This document shows, piece by piece, positions 34,435 to 43,454 of a stretch of 61,028 nucleotides of DNA. A program made the position numbers and the translations under genes. This stretch comes from an uncultured archaeon (GTDB lineage: Archaea; Thermoproteota; Nitrososphaeria_A; Caldarchaeales; Calditenuaceae): positions 1 to 61,028 of the forward strand of contig CAKZUF010000021.1 in assembly GCA_937921685.1 (NCBI GenBank), given 5' to 3'. The first letter of the stretch is position 1. Each line of letters begins with the position of its first letter. The notes below the pieces were generated by a model. The model was not told where the DNA came from. It saw nothing but the letters and a program-made list of their open reading frames with translations, and searched no databases.

Positions 34435-34698
34435 ATGTCGGCGGCCGATGCACTCCTCTTGATCCTTTCCATCTTCGCAGGATTCCTATTGATTTTCATC
34501 GGAGTTGTGCTCCTGCTGACTAGCTTGAGCGGTAGAGGTGGGGGTGGGGCGAAGGGCTATGGGGTGATCCTAGTGGGGCCTGTCCCCATAGTTTTGAGGG
34601 GCGGAGGCGTCAGGGTGGCCTTGATTGTGGCTGCTATTTTCCTGCTTACCGTCCTGCTCTTCCTATGGCTTACAGGGGTGGTGGGCCTTGGCGCTTAG
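34435..34698 (+). CDS. DUF131 (TIGR00304) small membrane protein, copy 1
   Basis: An 87-residue protein with N- and C-terminal transmembrane helices flanking the family's YGVILVGPVPIVL segment. The family is archaeal and uncharacterised. A second copy overlaps its 3' end, so the two are a tandem duplication expected to be made together. Confidence 0.7.
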   Translation: MSAADALLLILSIFAGFLLIFIGVVLLLTSLSGRGGGGAKGYGVILVGPVPIVLRGGGVRVALIVAAIFLLTVLLFLWLTGVVGLGA

Positions 34699-34975
34699 GA
34701 CAATCTATGCCTACGTTCTAATCGCCCTAGGGCTGCTCCTCATAGCCCTGCCCCTGATCCTGCTCGCATCAACCATTGGCCAAGGCGAGATGAAGTCTTT
34801 CGGCATAATACTGATCGGCCCAATACCGTTGATCCTTAGCAGTGAGAATCCGCTACACTTCCTCGGCCTAGTCGCGGTCTTCCTCATAGCGTTGGCCGCC
34901 ATCTTTTTCTTAGTCTTTAGGACCTACCGTAATCCGCCAGAAGAGGTTATAGGGGATGATGACGCCTCTACATAG
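34688..34975 (+). CDS. DUF131 (TIGR00304) small membrane protein, copy 2
   Basis: About 95 residues with the same plan as the gene before it: helix, FGIILIGPIPLIL, helix, short acidic tail. The frame is open from 34625, but the TTG at 34688, within the last codons of copy 1, gives a protein that aligns with copy 1 from its first helix; the longer version would be antecedent sequence read in another frame. Probably translationally coupled to copy 1. Confidence 0.68.
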   Translation: MALRTIYAYVLIALGLLLIALPLILLASTIGQGEMKSFGIILIGPIPLILSSENPLHFLGLVAVFLIALAAIFFLVFRTYRNPPEEVIGDDDAST

Positions 34976-35026
34976 CTCGGAGTGCGGGGCGCCTATAAAT
35001 AGTGGCTGGCTCCCCTGTTATGGTAG

Positions 35027-35230
35027 TTGAGGAGCTGTCCATACTGCGGCTCAACCCTCACCTTCGATAGGATGGAGAAGATCTACAGTTGCGGCAGATG
35101 CGGCGCTGTTCTAACCCTCCAAGAACTGGTCGAGCATAGGGAAAAGGCTAGGGCTGAGAAAGAGAAGATGCTGAAGGAGAGGAGGAGGCACGAGGAGTAC
35201 CTCGAGTGGTGGCTCTCAAGCAAGAAATAA
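35027..35230 (+). CDS. Small zinc-ribbon protein with basic coiled tail
   Basis: A 67-residue protein. A zinc ribbon (CPYCGS...CGRCGA, residues 4-26) is followed by a highly charged helix (EHREKARAEKEKMLKERRR). The start is TTG, supported by TATAAATAG at about 34993-35001, 26-34 bp upstream. Probable nucleic-acid or ribosome-associated adaptor; no specific role can be given. Confidence 0.68.
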   Translation: MRSCPYCGSTLTFDRMEKIYSCGRCGAVLTLQELVEHREKARAEKEKMLKERRRHEEYLEWWLSSKK

Positions 35231-35480
35231 CCGCAGGCGATAAGTAATACGGATTTCGTCTGTAGTATGCCAAGGAGAGCTTCATCCTCAGCTTGTCTAA
35301 CTTCTGCCCTGTAGTTGAAGGGAGGGGTAGGAAAATGCTTCTTAGAAAAAATTAGAACTCGATGTTCACTTGCTTGTTAGTGGTCTATGAAGTCTCGTCC
35401 CACCTGCCAAGGGAGTACTCATTCCCTCGCCTAGAGCCTCAACCGGTGTAGTCGAGGCCTGTCGTTTCCGATACTCTCTC
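35231..35480. other. Intergenic region downstream of tiny peptide copy 2
   Basis: Nothing convincing. Short basic ORFs occur (e.g. a 15-codon ORF from ATG 35267) but without support. Confidence 0.35.
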
Positions 35481-35546
35481 CTATCTCTTCTGGGTCTTTC
35501 CTGACCTCTTCTTTCTACCTCCTCCGCATTTTCTTTTACTTGCCAT
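35481..35546 (-). CDS. Tiny lysine/arginine-rich peptide (21 aa), copy 2
   Basis: The product starts MASKRKCGGGRKKRSG and ends KTQKR, with 10 Lys/Arg, one cysteine, and no acidic residue. It resembles the 17-residue product encoded at 3966-4019 in size and composition. Both genes have a TTTAATA-type TATA element about 33 bp upstream and a leader of the form ACTC(A/G)CGAGAAA(A)GGT directly before ATG. The shared non-coding flank, more than the short proteins, argues that both are real members of one family. Confidence 0.5.
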   Translation of the reverse strand: MASKRKCGGGRKKRSGKTQKR

Positions 35547-35574
35547 ACCTTTTCTCGCGAGTAAGAGGGTGGGG

Positions 35575-35585
35575 AGATATTAAAA
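35575..35585 (-). promoter_or_regulatory. Promoter of tiny basic peptide gene (copy 2)
   Basis: On the minus strand, TTTTAATATCT, about 34 bp before the ATG at 35546, equivalent in sequence and spacing to 3928-3940 for copy 1. Confidence 0.45.
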
Positions 35586-35639
35586 AGTTGTGGACGAGAG
35601 GCATGTTAGGGTGCAGGTCAAACTAACAATGGAGCAGTT

Positions 35640-36290
35640 TTAAGCCGTGGCTTGGGCCCATACTCGTTGGAACTCTTTTTCATAGTCTTCGGCTATTAAC
35701 GGGTCTATTATTATGATCAGGTTCTCGTCGTTGTCTTGTTCGGCTGCGCGGGACCAGTTGTAGCTCCCCGTCACGACGAGTATGCCGTCGATAATAGCCA
35801 CCTTATGATGCATCAGGCGCGGGTTTCCGTCCAGCCTAACATCAACACCTGCGGAGAGGAGTCGGCCATACTCGCTACCGCTGATGTTTGCCTGCTGGCT
35901 CTCAATAACCACCTTGACCTCCACCCCTCTATTCTTTGCCCGTATAAGTGCATTAGCTATCTCGTCAGAGGTGAAGCTATACATCATGACATACACACTC
36001 CTAGACGCACCATCTATTAGACTGACTATCAGGCTTGCACAGTCCTGAACCTTGGAGAAGCAGACAGCATCCACCTGCCTGAGAGTGATGGTCTTCAGGA
36101 CCGTGACAGTGGAAGTTATAGTCTCAGTGGCCGTGGACGTTACTGTTGTAGGTTGTTCCACTACTAGTTTCAGCGTGGTGGTCTCCCAGGCCGTGGTTGT
36201 GACCGTGCCCGTCTGCGGCCTAACAAGCATGAGAGCGAGAAGCAGGAAGAGCAGAAAGACTAGAATTAACAGCCATGAAGGCCGCTTCAT
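35640..36290 (-). CDS. Exported or membrane-anchored phospholipase D-like nuclease
   Basis: About 216 residues. ATG 36290 starts a hydrophobic N-terminal anchor (MKRPSWLLILVFLLFLLLAL), then a Thr/Val-rich linker, then one PLD domain with the HKD motif in HHKVAIIDG...TGSYNWSRAAEQDNDEN near the C-terminus. One HKD per chain is typical of the Nuc/bacterial endonuclease type, which dimerises to form an active site. Located outside the cell membrane, it may degrade DNA for nutrition or defence. The Thr-rich linker may be glycosylated. Confidence 0.8.
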   Translation of the reverse strand: MKRPSWLLILVFLLFLLLALMLVRPQTGTVTTTAWETTTLKLVVEQPTTVTSTATETITSTVTVLKTITLRQVDAVCFSKVQDCASLIVSLIDGASRSVYVMMYSFTSDEIANALIRAKNRGVEVKVVIESQQANISGSEYGRLLSAGVDVRLDGNPRLMHHKVAIIDGILVVTGSYNWSRAAEQDNDENLIIIIDPLIAEDYEKEFQRVWAQATA

Positions 36291-36396
36291 ACAAAGGATA
36301 CTCCTAGGTCTGTGGCTCTTATGCATTTTGACTGGGCGAGTCTTGACGCAACGTCCGAGGCAAATTAAAGGCGAGCCAGCCCCCGTCCTCGAGTTA

Positions 36397-36406
36397 TCTT
36401 TATATA
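36397..36406 (+). promoter_or_regulatory. TATA box of the trp operon
   Basis: TCTTTATATA about 120 bp before the trpD start, leaving a leader of roughly 90 nt. This is one of the few long leaders in the window; only short (6-bp) complementarity is visible in it. Confidence 0.5.
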
Positions 36407-36520
36407 GCGTCGAGGGGCTGTGCTCAACTCGTGGTAGCCGGTGGTTTAGTTTGGTCGAAGTAGCCGCTTATTAGGCGAGGGCGCGCCAGCTACCTCTCCA
36501 CTCGTGTATGAATTCTCGGG

Positions 36521-37600
36521 GTGTTTGGTGGATTGTCTGCCCTAAAGAGTGTGTTAGCTAGGCTGGTAGAAGGGTGCAGTCTCTCCGCTGAGGAGGCCAG
36601 GGAGGCCTTGAAGGAAATTGTCTCGGGCGGCGCTTCCCAAGCGTTGGTTGCTGCCTTCCTGACTGCGATGCGTGTCAAGGGAGAGGATGAGGAGGAGCTC
36701 CTCGGAATGGCGAGGCTGATGAGGGAGCTCTGCGTCAAGGTTGAGCTCCAGGACCCGCGTAGCGCGGTGGACATAGTTGGGACAGGAGGAGATCGGGTGA
36801 AGACCATCAATGTTAGCACGCTCTCCTCCCTAGTTGTTGCTTCTGCGGGCGTGAAGGTAGCCAAGCACGGTAACAGAGCCGCGACCGGTGTCTGTGGTAG
36901 CGCCGACCTCCTCGAGGGGCTTGGAGTCAACATTAACATGGGGCCGGAAGAAGTTAGGAGGAGCATCGACGAGTGCGGCTTCGGTTTCATGTTTGCACCA
37001 CTCTACCACCCCGCGATGAAGAGCGTGGCCCCCATAAGGAGGGAGCTTGGCTTCAGGACATTCTTCAACCTCCTCGGACCCCTAACCAACCCGGCAGGCG
37101 TTGGCAGAATGCTAGTCGGCGTATCAGACCCCAGATACCTTTCCAAGACGGCTAGAGTCCTGTCGAGGCTTGGATTGGAGAAGGGACTAGTAGTCTGCTC
37201 CAGCGATGGGCTAGACGAGATATCCATCTACGGGGAGACTGAAGCTGTGTGGATTGAGGGTAGTGAGACTTGGCGTGAAGTGTTGAGGCCGGAGAACCTC
37301 GGGGTGAGTCCGTCCAGCCTCGAGCCAATTGTCGTGAAGTCGCGGGAAGAGGCCATCGAGAGCGCCGTGAAGATCCTACGGGGAACCCTAAGCCCCAGCG
37401 ACCCCCGAGTAAAGATGATACTGGTGAACTCTGCGGCAGCTTTGATGCTTGCGGAAGCATGCTCGAGCCTGAAGGAAGGCGTAAGAATTGCCAGAGACCT
37501 CATTTTCGAGGGTGAGGCCTTCGAGACCCTCTACAGGGCCGTGGAGGTGAGTGGAGGTGATAGAAGCAGGCTTGAAGAGTATGTCAGACGGCTCGCGTGA
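36521..37600 (+). CDS. trpD: Anthranilate phosphoribosyltransferase
   Basis: A 359-residue enzyme transferring phosphoribosyl from PRPP to anthranilate. The glycine-rich PRPP site VDIVGTGGDRVKTINVST (about residues 82-99), KHGNRAATGVCGSADLLEGLG and the FNLLGPLTNPAG segment (about 182) are all intact. First gene of trpD-C-F-B-A. GTG 36521 or TTG 36533 is the start. Confidence 0.94.
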   Translation: MFGGLSALKSVLARLVEGCSLSAEEAREALKEIVSGGASQALVAAFLTAMRVKGEDEEELLGMARLMRELCVKVELQDPRSAVDIVGTGGDRVKTINVSTLSSLVVASAGVKVAKHGNRAATGVCGSADLLEGLGVNINMGPEEVRRSIDECGFGFMFAPLYHPAMKSVAPIRRELGFRTFFNLLGPLTNPAGVGRMLVGVSDPRYLSKTARVLSRLGLEKGLVVCSSDGLDEISIYGETEAVWIEGSETWREVLRPENLGVSPSSLEPIVVKSREEAIESAVKILRGTLSPSDPRVKMILVNSAAALMLAEACSSLKEGVRIARDLIFEGEAFETLYRAVEVSGGDRSRLEEYVRRLA

Positions 37601-38375
37601 TTTTTTGCGGCAGCTCTGCGAGGAGGCGCACCGACGCGTAGCGGAGGGCTTCTACAGAACCAAAAGAGAAGAGGTAAGCCTTAAGACAGCAGGAGGTCTG
37701 AAACGCTCAATACTTAGCTGTGAGGGGAACGCCGTGATAGCGGAGTTTAAGAGATCTTCACCAAGTGCCGGCGCGATTACTCTGGATGTGAGGAGCGACT
37801 CTGCTGTGAGGGCTATGGAGAGTGGGGGGGCCTGCGGCGTCTCCGTGCTAACTGCGAGGGAGTGGTTCGGCGGCTCTCTCGAGGACTTGAGACTGGCTAG
37901 GACTGCCTGCAGGCTACCTATCCTGATGAAGGACGTGGTGGTCTCTGAGGAGCAGATACGGGCCGCGCATCGTCTCGGCGCACAAGCGGTCCTCCTAATC
38001 CTCCGAGCGTTCAAGCGCGGATATACCAGCCTGACGCTGAGCCAGGCGATCAGGGCTGCTAAAGACTACTCCCTCGAGGTATTGCTCGAGGCCTGTAGCA
38101 GAGAGGAGCTTTTAGAGGCGGTGGCTACCGAAGCGGATATCCTCGGCGTGAATTCGAGGGACCTCTCAAGTCTCAGGGTGGATAAGAGGGTCCATGAGGA
38201 GGCGGTCATGGGGGTGGATCTCGGCGACAGAGTCTTGGTGGCTGAGAGCGGGATAGAGACGGTGGAGGATATCAAGAGGCTGAAGAGGATCGGCTATAGG
38301 GCCTTCCTAGTCGGCACCGCCATAATGAGGTCTGGCGATATTGAGGCCAAAACGAGAGAGCTGGTGATGGGTTGA
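37581..38375 (+). CDS. trpC: Indole-3-glycerol phosphate synthase
   Basis: A 264-residue TIM barrel closing the indole ring of carboxyphenylamino-deoxyribulose phosphate. Conserved stretches are VIAEFKRSSPSAG (catalytic Lys and Glu region, about 56-68), PILMKDVVVSEEQI, LLEACSREEL, LGVNSRDL and VAESGI. ATG 37581 lies within the last 20 nt of trpD, indicating translational coupling. Confidence 0.93.
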   Translation: MSDGSRDFLRQLCEEAHRRVAEGFYRTKREEVSLKTAGGLKRSILSCEGNAVIAEFKRSSPSAGAITLDVRSDSAVRAMESGGACGVSVLTAREWFGGSLEDLRLARTACRLPILMKDVVVSEEQIRAAHRLGAQAVLLILRAFKRGYTSLTLSQAIRAAKDYSLEVLLEACSREELLEAVATEADILGVNSRDLSSLRVDKRVHEEAVMGVDLGDRVLVAESGIETVEDIKRLKRIGYRAFLVGTAIMRSGDIEAKTRELVMG

Positions 38376-39007
38376 TGGCGCGGGTCCGGGTCAAGATATG
38401 CGGGATTAGACGGGTGGAGGATTTGAGGGCCGCCGTCGAGGAGGGCGCCGACGCTGTGGGGATGGTTGTGGGCTTCCCATCCTCGCCTCGAAACCTGAGC
38501 CTATCTCAGGCGGCGGAGATTCGGAGGGGTGTACCTGTCTTCGTAGACGCGGTGCTGGTCGTACGGGCCGATGGTCGTGAAGAATTTAGGAGAGTGGTGG
38601 AGGAATTGGAGCCTGACGCCATACAGCTCTATGGCCAGCTATCCTTAGCCGAGGCCAGAGACCTAGCCACCGGATGCAGGATAATAAAGCCTGTTAAGGC
38701 CGGCACAGAGCCCAGCGGTCTCGACCTATCCTTGGCCGACGCCATCCTCTTGGACAGCCACTCGGAGTCCCTCCCCGGCGGCACAGGCAGGACACACGAC
38801 TGGTACGCAGCCCGAAGGCTTAGAGAGCAGATAAGCCTACCCCTAGTCCTGGCAGGTGGATTAAATCCATCAAACGTATCCGAGGCTGTAAGGGTTGTGG
38901 AGCCTTATGCGGTGGACGTCTCGTCAGGTGTCGAGTCGTCTCCAGGCGTCAAGAGTAGAGAGTTGATTAGGGCCTTCATCAGGGCCGCTCTGGGTGAAGG
39001 GATGTGA
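38375..39007 (+). CDS. trpF: Phosphoribosylanthranilate isomerase
   Basis: A 210-residue TIM barrel for the Amadori rearrangement between the TrpD and TrpC steps. [23 protein letters not shown] contains the catalytic cysteine, EPDAIQLYG and the aspartate-containing [21 protein letters not shown] follow, and [10 protein letters not shown] binds phosphate. The ATG overlaps the trpC stop as TGATG. Confidence 0.93.
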   Translation: MARVRVKICGIRRVEDLRAAVEEGADAVGMVVGFPSSPRNLSLSQAAEIRRGVPVFVDAVLVVRADGREEFRRVVEELEPDAIQLYGQLSLAEARDLATGCRIIKPVKAGTEPSGLDLSLADAILLDSHSESLPGGTGRTHDWYAARRLREQISLPLVLAGGLNPSNVSEAVRVVEPYAVDVSSGVESSPGVKSRELIRAFIRAALGEGM

Positions 39008-40209
39008 TGGCCGGGGGTTATCACCTGCCGGATAGCCGGGGCCGGTTCGGAGCCTACGGGGGTAGGTATGTTCCCGAGACGCTTATGGAGCCGCTCATAG
39101 AGCTTGAAGAAGCCTACAAGAGGCTCAGGGACGAGAGATCTTTCCGCGAAGAACTGGACGTGCTGCTCAGAGACTATGCGGGCAGGCCAACGCCACTATA
39201 CTACGCCGAGAGGCTGACCAAGGAGCTGGGAGGCGCAAAGATCTACCTCAAGAGGGAGGACCTAGCCTTCACCGGCGCCCACAAGATCAATAACGCGCTG
39301 GGGCAGGCGCTTCTCGCGAAGAGGATGGGCAAGACTAGATTGGTGGCTGAGACCGGTGCTGGGCAGCATGGAGTAGCGACTGCAACCGTAGCGGCTAGGA
39401 TGGGGTTTAGATGCACCGTCTACATGGGCGCTGAGGACATGGCTCGACAGGCGGTGAACGTATACAGGATGAGACTGCTCGGAGCAGAGGTTAAGAGAGT
39501 AGACTCGGGGTCTAAGACGCTGAAGGACGCTATAAACGAGGCCTTGAGGGACTGGGCAACAAACGTCCGTGACACTCACTATCTACTAGGCTCGGCAGTC
39601 GGTCCGCATCCATACCCCATGATAGTCCGCGACTTCCAGTCGGTTATTGGGAGGGAGATCCGGGCGCAGATATTAGAGAGGGAGGGTAGGCTGCCTGACC
39701 TAGTTGTGGCATGCGTGGGTGGTGGAAGCAACGCGATCGGGACGTTCTACCCCTTCATAGAGGATAGAGACGTGAAGCTGGTGGGTGTCGAGGCGGGAGG
39801 AGAGGGGCTGGAGACTGGAAGACACGCGGCAAGCCTTGTGGGCGGCTCGCCCGGGATACTCCACGGCATGTACTCCTACGTCATGCAGGATGAGTACGGA
39901 CAGATTAGAACAACACACAGCGTATCAGCCGGCCTAGATTATCCGGGGGTGGGGCCCGAGCACGCATTCCTGAAGGAGATGGGCAGGGCGGAGTATGTGG
40001 CTGTAGGTGACCGCGCGGCTCTTGAAGCCTTCCTAACACTTACGCGGCTGGAGGGGATTATGCCGGCACTTGAGCCCGCCCACGCCATCGCCTACATCAT
40101 GGATGTCGCGCCAACTATGCGTCGTGACGATATCATAGTTCTGACACTCTCAGGCCGGGGAGACAAGGACCTAGACATTGTTAGCCGAAGCCTAGGTGGA
40201 TTGTTTTGA
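39007..40209 (+). CDS. trpB: Tryptophan synthase beta chain (TrpB1 type)
   Basis: A 400-residue PLP enzyme joining indole and serine. The PLP lysine is in [11 protein letters not shown] (about residue 95), the catalytic glutamate in [12 protein letters not shown], and the phosphate-binding loop is [10 protein letters not shown]. Length and motifs match TrpB1, which partners TrpA, not the stand-alone TrpB2. The start again overlaps the previous stop as TGATG, and the trpA start overlaps its own stop as TTGA. Confidence 0.95.
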   Translation: MAGGYHLPDSRGRFGAYGGRYVPETLMEPLIELEEAYKRLRDERSFREELDVLLRDYAGRPTPLYYAERLTKELGGAKIYLKREDLAFTGAHKINNALGQALLAKRMGKTRLVAETGAGQHGVATATVAARMGFRCTVYMGAEDMARQAVNVYRMRLLGAEVKRVDSGSKTLKDAINEALRDWATNVRDTHYLLGSAVGPHPYPMIVRDFQSVIGREIRAQILEREGRLPDLVVACVGGGSNAIGTFYPFIEDRDVKLVGVEAGGEGLETGRHAASLVGGSPGILHGMYSYVMQDEYGQIRTTHSVSAGLDYPGVGPEHAFLKEMGRAEYVAVGDRAALEAFLTLTRLEGIMPALEPAHAIAYIMDVAPTMRRDDIIVLTLSGRGDKDLDIVSRSLGGLF

Positions 40210-41012
40210 GCAATATTTCAAAGGTCTTCAAGGACAGCCTGGCCTCAGGCCGCGTTGTCCTCATCGGCTACCTGACAGCGGGCGATCCAAGCCTCGAGCA
40301 GACTAGGATATATGCTGAGGCGCTTGTGGAGGGTGGTGTCGACGTCTTGGAGCTCGGCGTACCCTTCAGCGACCCTGTAGCCGATGGAGTCACAATCCAA
40401 GCCTCGGCCCAGCGCGCACTAGCCGCAGGAACCAAGCTGCTGGACGTCCTAAGACTCTCATCCACCATCAAGAAATCCCTTAAAACACCAATAGTAATCC
40501 TCTCATACCTGAACCCGATATACCGGATGGGGTTCAGGAAGTTCTTCGAGGAGGCAGGCTCCTCCGGGGTTGACGGCGTTGTCGTCCCAGACCTCCCGGT
40601 CGAAGAGTCTACAGAGTTTAGGGAGGAGGCGCGGAGGGCCGGAGTGGATACCATACTCCTAGCGTCGCCGACCACGTCGGAAGATAGGCTGGACCTGATC
40701 CTCAGAGCCTCGCAGGGCTTCGTCTACCTAGTCTCGCTCCTCGGAGTAACTGGAGTGAGGAGGGAGCTATCCCCAGAGGCCTTGAGGATTCTAGAGCGGG
40801 TAAGAGCTAGGAGGGAGAGACCCTACGTAGCCGTAGGGTTCGGAGTATCATCCCCAGACCACGTCAAAGCCCTCGTAAAAGGCGGCGCGGAGGGTGTCAT
40901 AGTTGGGAGCGCGTTGGTGAAGATAGTAGAGGAGAACCTCGACAACCCTTCAAAATGTTTAGAACAACTTCGGAGCTTCGCCGCTAGGCTTAAAGAAGCA
41001 ACCAAGTTCTAG
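40206..41012 (+). CDS. trpA: Tryptophan synthase alpha chain
   Basis: A 268-residue TIM barrel cleaving indole-3-glycerol phosphate. The catalytic Glu is in [15 protein letters not shown] (about residues 47-61) with the partner Asp in [21 protein letters not shown] and [12 protein letters not shown] form the phosphate site. It starts with TTG overlapping the trpB stop. Last gene of the operon, ending 6 bp from a convergent gene. Confidence 0.94.
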   Translation: MSNISKVFKDSLASGRVVLIGYLTAGDPSLEQTRIYAEALVEGGVDVLELGVPFSDPVADGVTIQASAQRALAAGTKLLDVLRLSSTIKKSLKTPIVILSYLNPIYRMGFRKFFEEAGSSGVDGVVVPDLPVEESTEFREEARRAGVDTILLASPTTSEDRLDLILRASQGFVYLVSLLGVTGVRRELSPEALRILERVRARRERPYVAVGFGVSSPDHVKALVKGGAEGVIVGSALVKIVEENLDNPSKCLEQLRSFAARLKEATKF

Positions 41013-41018
41013 TATTCT

Positions 41019-41456
41019 TTAGGGGATCTCTTCCAGTGGTGTCGGCGCCTCCCTCTCAATGTATGTTATGTGATAGACCTCGCCCCCCAGCCTAACCATG
41101 TGTCGTGACGACTTGGATGGAAGCTTCTTACCGGTTAATCCCGCGTTAATAACCATCTCCTTCGTGACTGGAGGCTTGTTGTCCCAGGGCAACACCTCGA
41201 TCTCAGGCCTCCAATAGTCCACGAAGTATACAGGGATGTGGGTCTTGCCAAGCCTCTTCATACAGTTGTACCTGTGATGGCCGTCCAGTATCACCTTTGT
41301 CCTTGCGTCGACGATTATGGGTCTCTTTAATACCCCGTCACTCTTAATCTCGGCTAGAAGCTCCTCCAAATGCTCCGGATTATACTCCTCATGCTCCCGC
41401 AGCTCCTCAAGCCTCACCAGAACCGGCCTAAGATTTAGCAGGTCTTCGCCAGCCAT
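41019..41456 (-). CDS. ParB/sulfiredoxin-fold protein, SerK-like serine kinase candidate
   Basis: A 145-residue protein of the ParB/Srx superfamily. PIIVDARTKVILDGHHRYNCMKRLG (about residues 46-70) holds the GHHR phosphate-binding motif, and a later PSKSSRHMV resembles the PKTTRH segment of archaeal free-serine kinase SerK. It is shorter than SerK, whose extra middle part is missing. If it is a serine kinase it would make O-phosphoserine for cysteine synthesis. It ends next to trpA, whose partner TrpB also uses serine. Promoter region is shared with the divergent nucleoside hydrolase. Confidence 0.65.
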   Translation of the reverse strand: MAGEDLLNLRPVLVRLEELREHEEYNPEHLEELLAEIKSDGVLKRPIIVDARTKVILDGHHRYNCMKRLGKTHIPVYFVDYWRPEIEVLPWDNKPPVTKEMVINAGLTGKKLPSKSSRHMVRLGGEVYHITYIEREAPTPLEEIP

Positions 41457-41538
41457 TTCTTATTCACCCCTGAATATACTCGTATAAAAACCCAAGCCAC
41501 TCCAAAGAGATATCAGCCGCAAACAACAGTCAGAGAGG

Positions 41539-42471
41539 GTGGGGTTGGAGAAGGTAATTCTCGACATGGATCCCGGTATAGACGACGCCTTGGCTCTACT
41601 GCTGGCAATTAGCTCGCCCGAGCTCGCCATACAAGGTGTCTCAACGGTGGCTGGGAATACGGTGGTTGAGAAGACGGGAATTAATGCGAGACGGGTTTTA
41701 GAATATGTGGGACGCGGCGAGGTCCCAGTCTACTATGGCTCCTCCTCACCCATGGCTCGGCCCCTCTCCACGGCTGAACACTTCCACGGCTCGGACGGGC
41801 TAGGTGAAGCTGGAATACCGATGCCCCGCCAACCACCAATCCCCGGCGGCGTCCAATTCATCGCAGAGACGGTCGCGAAGAATCCTAACGATATAACAAT
41901 CATCACCACAGGACCTTTGACAAATGTGGCTCTCGCCTTCACCCTTTACCCGCGCACACTGAGGCTGGTCAAGCGGCTCGTGGTCATGGGCGGTGCATAC
42001 CACCTCACACCGTATGGGCGTGGAAACGTGACCCCCTTCTCAGAGTTCAACATCTATACCGACCCAGAAGCTGCGAATATCGTCTTCAACTCATCCGTCC
42101 CCATTACATGCGTCGGCCTAGACATATCCACCGACCCATCAGTCAAGATCGACAGAAGGAGGTATGAGGAGATAAGAGGGCTGAGGGGGAAGAAGGCGGA
42201 GCTTGCCTCGAGGATTATGAAGTATCAGCTGGAGAGGTTTGGAGAGGTTGAGGTACATGACGCACTAGCAGTCGCAGCGGCTTTGAGGCCCGAGATCTTC
42301 CAGACGGTCGAGATGAGGGTGCAAGTCCTCACCAACAACGACGCCTCGAGAGGAGCCACTATAGCCGTCAAGCCGAGGGAGGGTGAGAAGGGCAATGCAA
42401 AAATCTGCACGGGCGTGGACGGAGAGAAGTTCTTCGAACTCCTCCTCTCCAGACTCTCAGACCCCGGTTAG
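41539..42471 (+). CDS. Ribonucleoside hydrolase (inosine-uridine preferring type)
   Basis: A 310-residue enzyme cleaving the N-glycosidic bond of nucleosides. The Ca-binding Asp cluster DMDPGIDDALAL is at residues 9-20; GPLTNVALA, the SEFNIYTDPEAANIVF segment (about 168) and the final EVHDALAVAAAL (about 232) complete the active site. GTG 41539 or TTG 41545 is the start. TATAAAAACC at about 41490 could be its promoter. Confidence 0.88.
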   Translation: MGLEKVILDMDPGIDDALALLLAISSPELAIQGVSTVAGNTVVEKTGINARRVLEYVGRGEVPVYYGSSSPMARPLSTAEHFHGSDGLGEAGIPMPRQPPIPGGVQFIAETVAKNPNDITIITTGPLTNVALAFTLYPRTLRLVKRLVVMGGAYHLTPYGRGNVTPFSEFNIYTDPEAANIVFNSSVPITCVGLDISTDPSVKIDRRRYEEIRGLRGKKAELASRIMKYQLERFGEVEVHDALAVAAALRPEIFQTVEMRVQVLTNNDASRGATIAVKPREGEKGNAKICTGVDGEKFFELLLSRLSDPG

Positions 42472-42517
42472 TCCCATACCAAGGATTTATTTCCGCGAAT
42501 AGAGGGGGAAGAAAGGA

Positions 42518-43414
42518 ATGAGGAGCCTGAGCCTGGGATACTTTCTCTCAGCCGTTAACGCGCTGGTCTTCTTCTTCCCCACCATTCTGTTCTTTCCGGC
42601 GCTCGTTACCTATCCGGCCTCGATAGTACTTCGTGGGTGGGGTTGGCGTTCTCTGAGGAGCAGGCTTGGCCCAGTGGGCCTACTCTACACCGCGATATGG
42701 TGTCTCGGCGTCCTCACATATCTCGCGCTAACCCTCTCGTTTCTCGAGATGTTCAGGGATGGCATCTGGGTGGCGCTAGCAGCTTGGGCGGTATACTCTA
42801 TCCTCGAGGCTTCTCTATACCTTAGAGCCGCGGGTAAGCTTAGGATAAGGCTACTATACGCATCACCGATCAACCTAGCAGGGGTCGGCACATTAGGGGC
42901 TCTCATAGTTATGATGTGGAGCCAGTTCAGGTTTCCAAGCGAGGTAAGATACGGCGACCTTACACCACTATTTTTTGGAGGGGCAGCGTGTCTCGTAGCT
43001 TCTGCACTGATAACAGCGGTAGCAGCCCTCCAGATAAGGGCTGAGAAACCGACCGGCGAGAGAGAGCTTGAGTCCCTACTGGTGACTCTACCTCGATCCA
43101 CGCCTCCGCAGCCGCCTACACGGCCCACAACAAGGCCCAAAGAAGCACTAACCGCGAGAACTTCGCGCACAGCACTAATTGGCTTAGAGGTGGTGAGCAG
43201 GGGTGATATGCTGGTCTGCCCTAAATGTGGTGCAAGTGCACCAATAGGCGCGGAGAGCTGTCCGGAGTGTGGTGAGAGGTTTAAGAAGGCAGCCTCAGGT
43301 CTGAGATGCCCTGTCTGCGAGGCGCCGTTCTCAGTTGCTAAACCCATCTCGGCGGGCCACTATGTCTGTGGACAATGCTTCTCAGACATCAGGGTGGTAA
43401 GTCGTGCATCCTGA
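42518..43414 (+). CDS. Membrane protein with C-terminal double zinc ribbon
   Basis: A 298-residue protein with five hydrophobic helices in residues 1-175, a Pro/Thr-rich linker (PPQPPTRPTTRP), and a C-terminal pair of zinc ribbons: CPKCGA...CPECGE and CPVCEA...CGQCF. The plan, membrane anchor plus cytosolic zinc ribbons, is common in archaeal proteins of unknown role. GATTTATTTCC lies 30 bp before the ATG. Confidence 0.65.
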   Translation: MRSLSLGYFLSAVNALVFFFPTILFFPALVTYPASIVLRGWGWRSLRSRLGPVGLLYTAIWCLGVLTYLALTLSFLEMFRDGIWVALAAWAVYSILEASLYLRAAGKLRIRLLYASPINLAGVGTLGALIVMMWSQFRFPSEVRYGDLTPLFFGGAACLVASALITAVAALQIRAEKPTGERELESLLVTLPRSTPPQPPTRPTTRPKEALTARTSRTALIGLEVVSRGDMLVCPKCGASAPIGAESCPECGERFKKAASGLRCPVCEAPFSVAKPISAGHYVCGQCFSDIRVVSRAS

Positions 43415-43454
43415 GAAGCGTTGCTGAACAGCGATGGATGGGGCCCCTCCCCAC

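Noticed and set aside
35370..35546. An open frame overlapping tiny peptide copy 2 in the +1 frame, about 60 codons
   Set aside because: No start codon in frame; the openness is explained by purine-rich sequence of the basic peptide.
36428..36520. Possible attenuator or leader structure for the trp operon
   Set aside because: Only a 6-bp complementary pair (GGTAGC/GCTACC) and a 10-codon ORF with one Trp are present; too weak compared with the asd leader.
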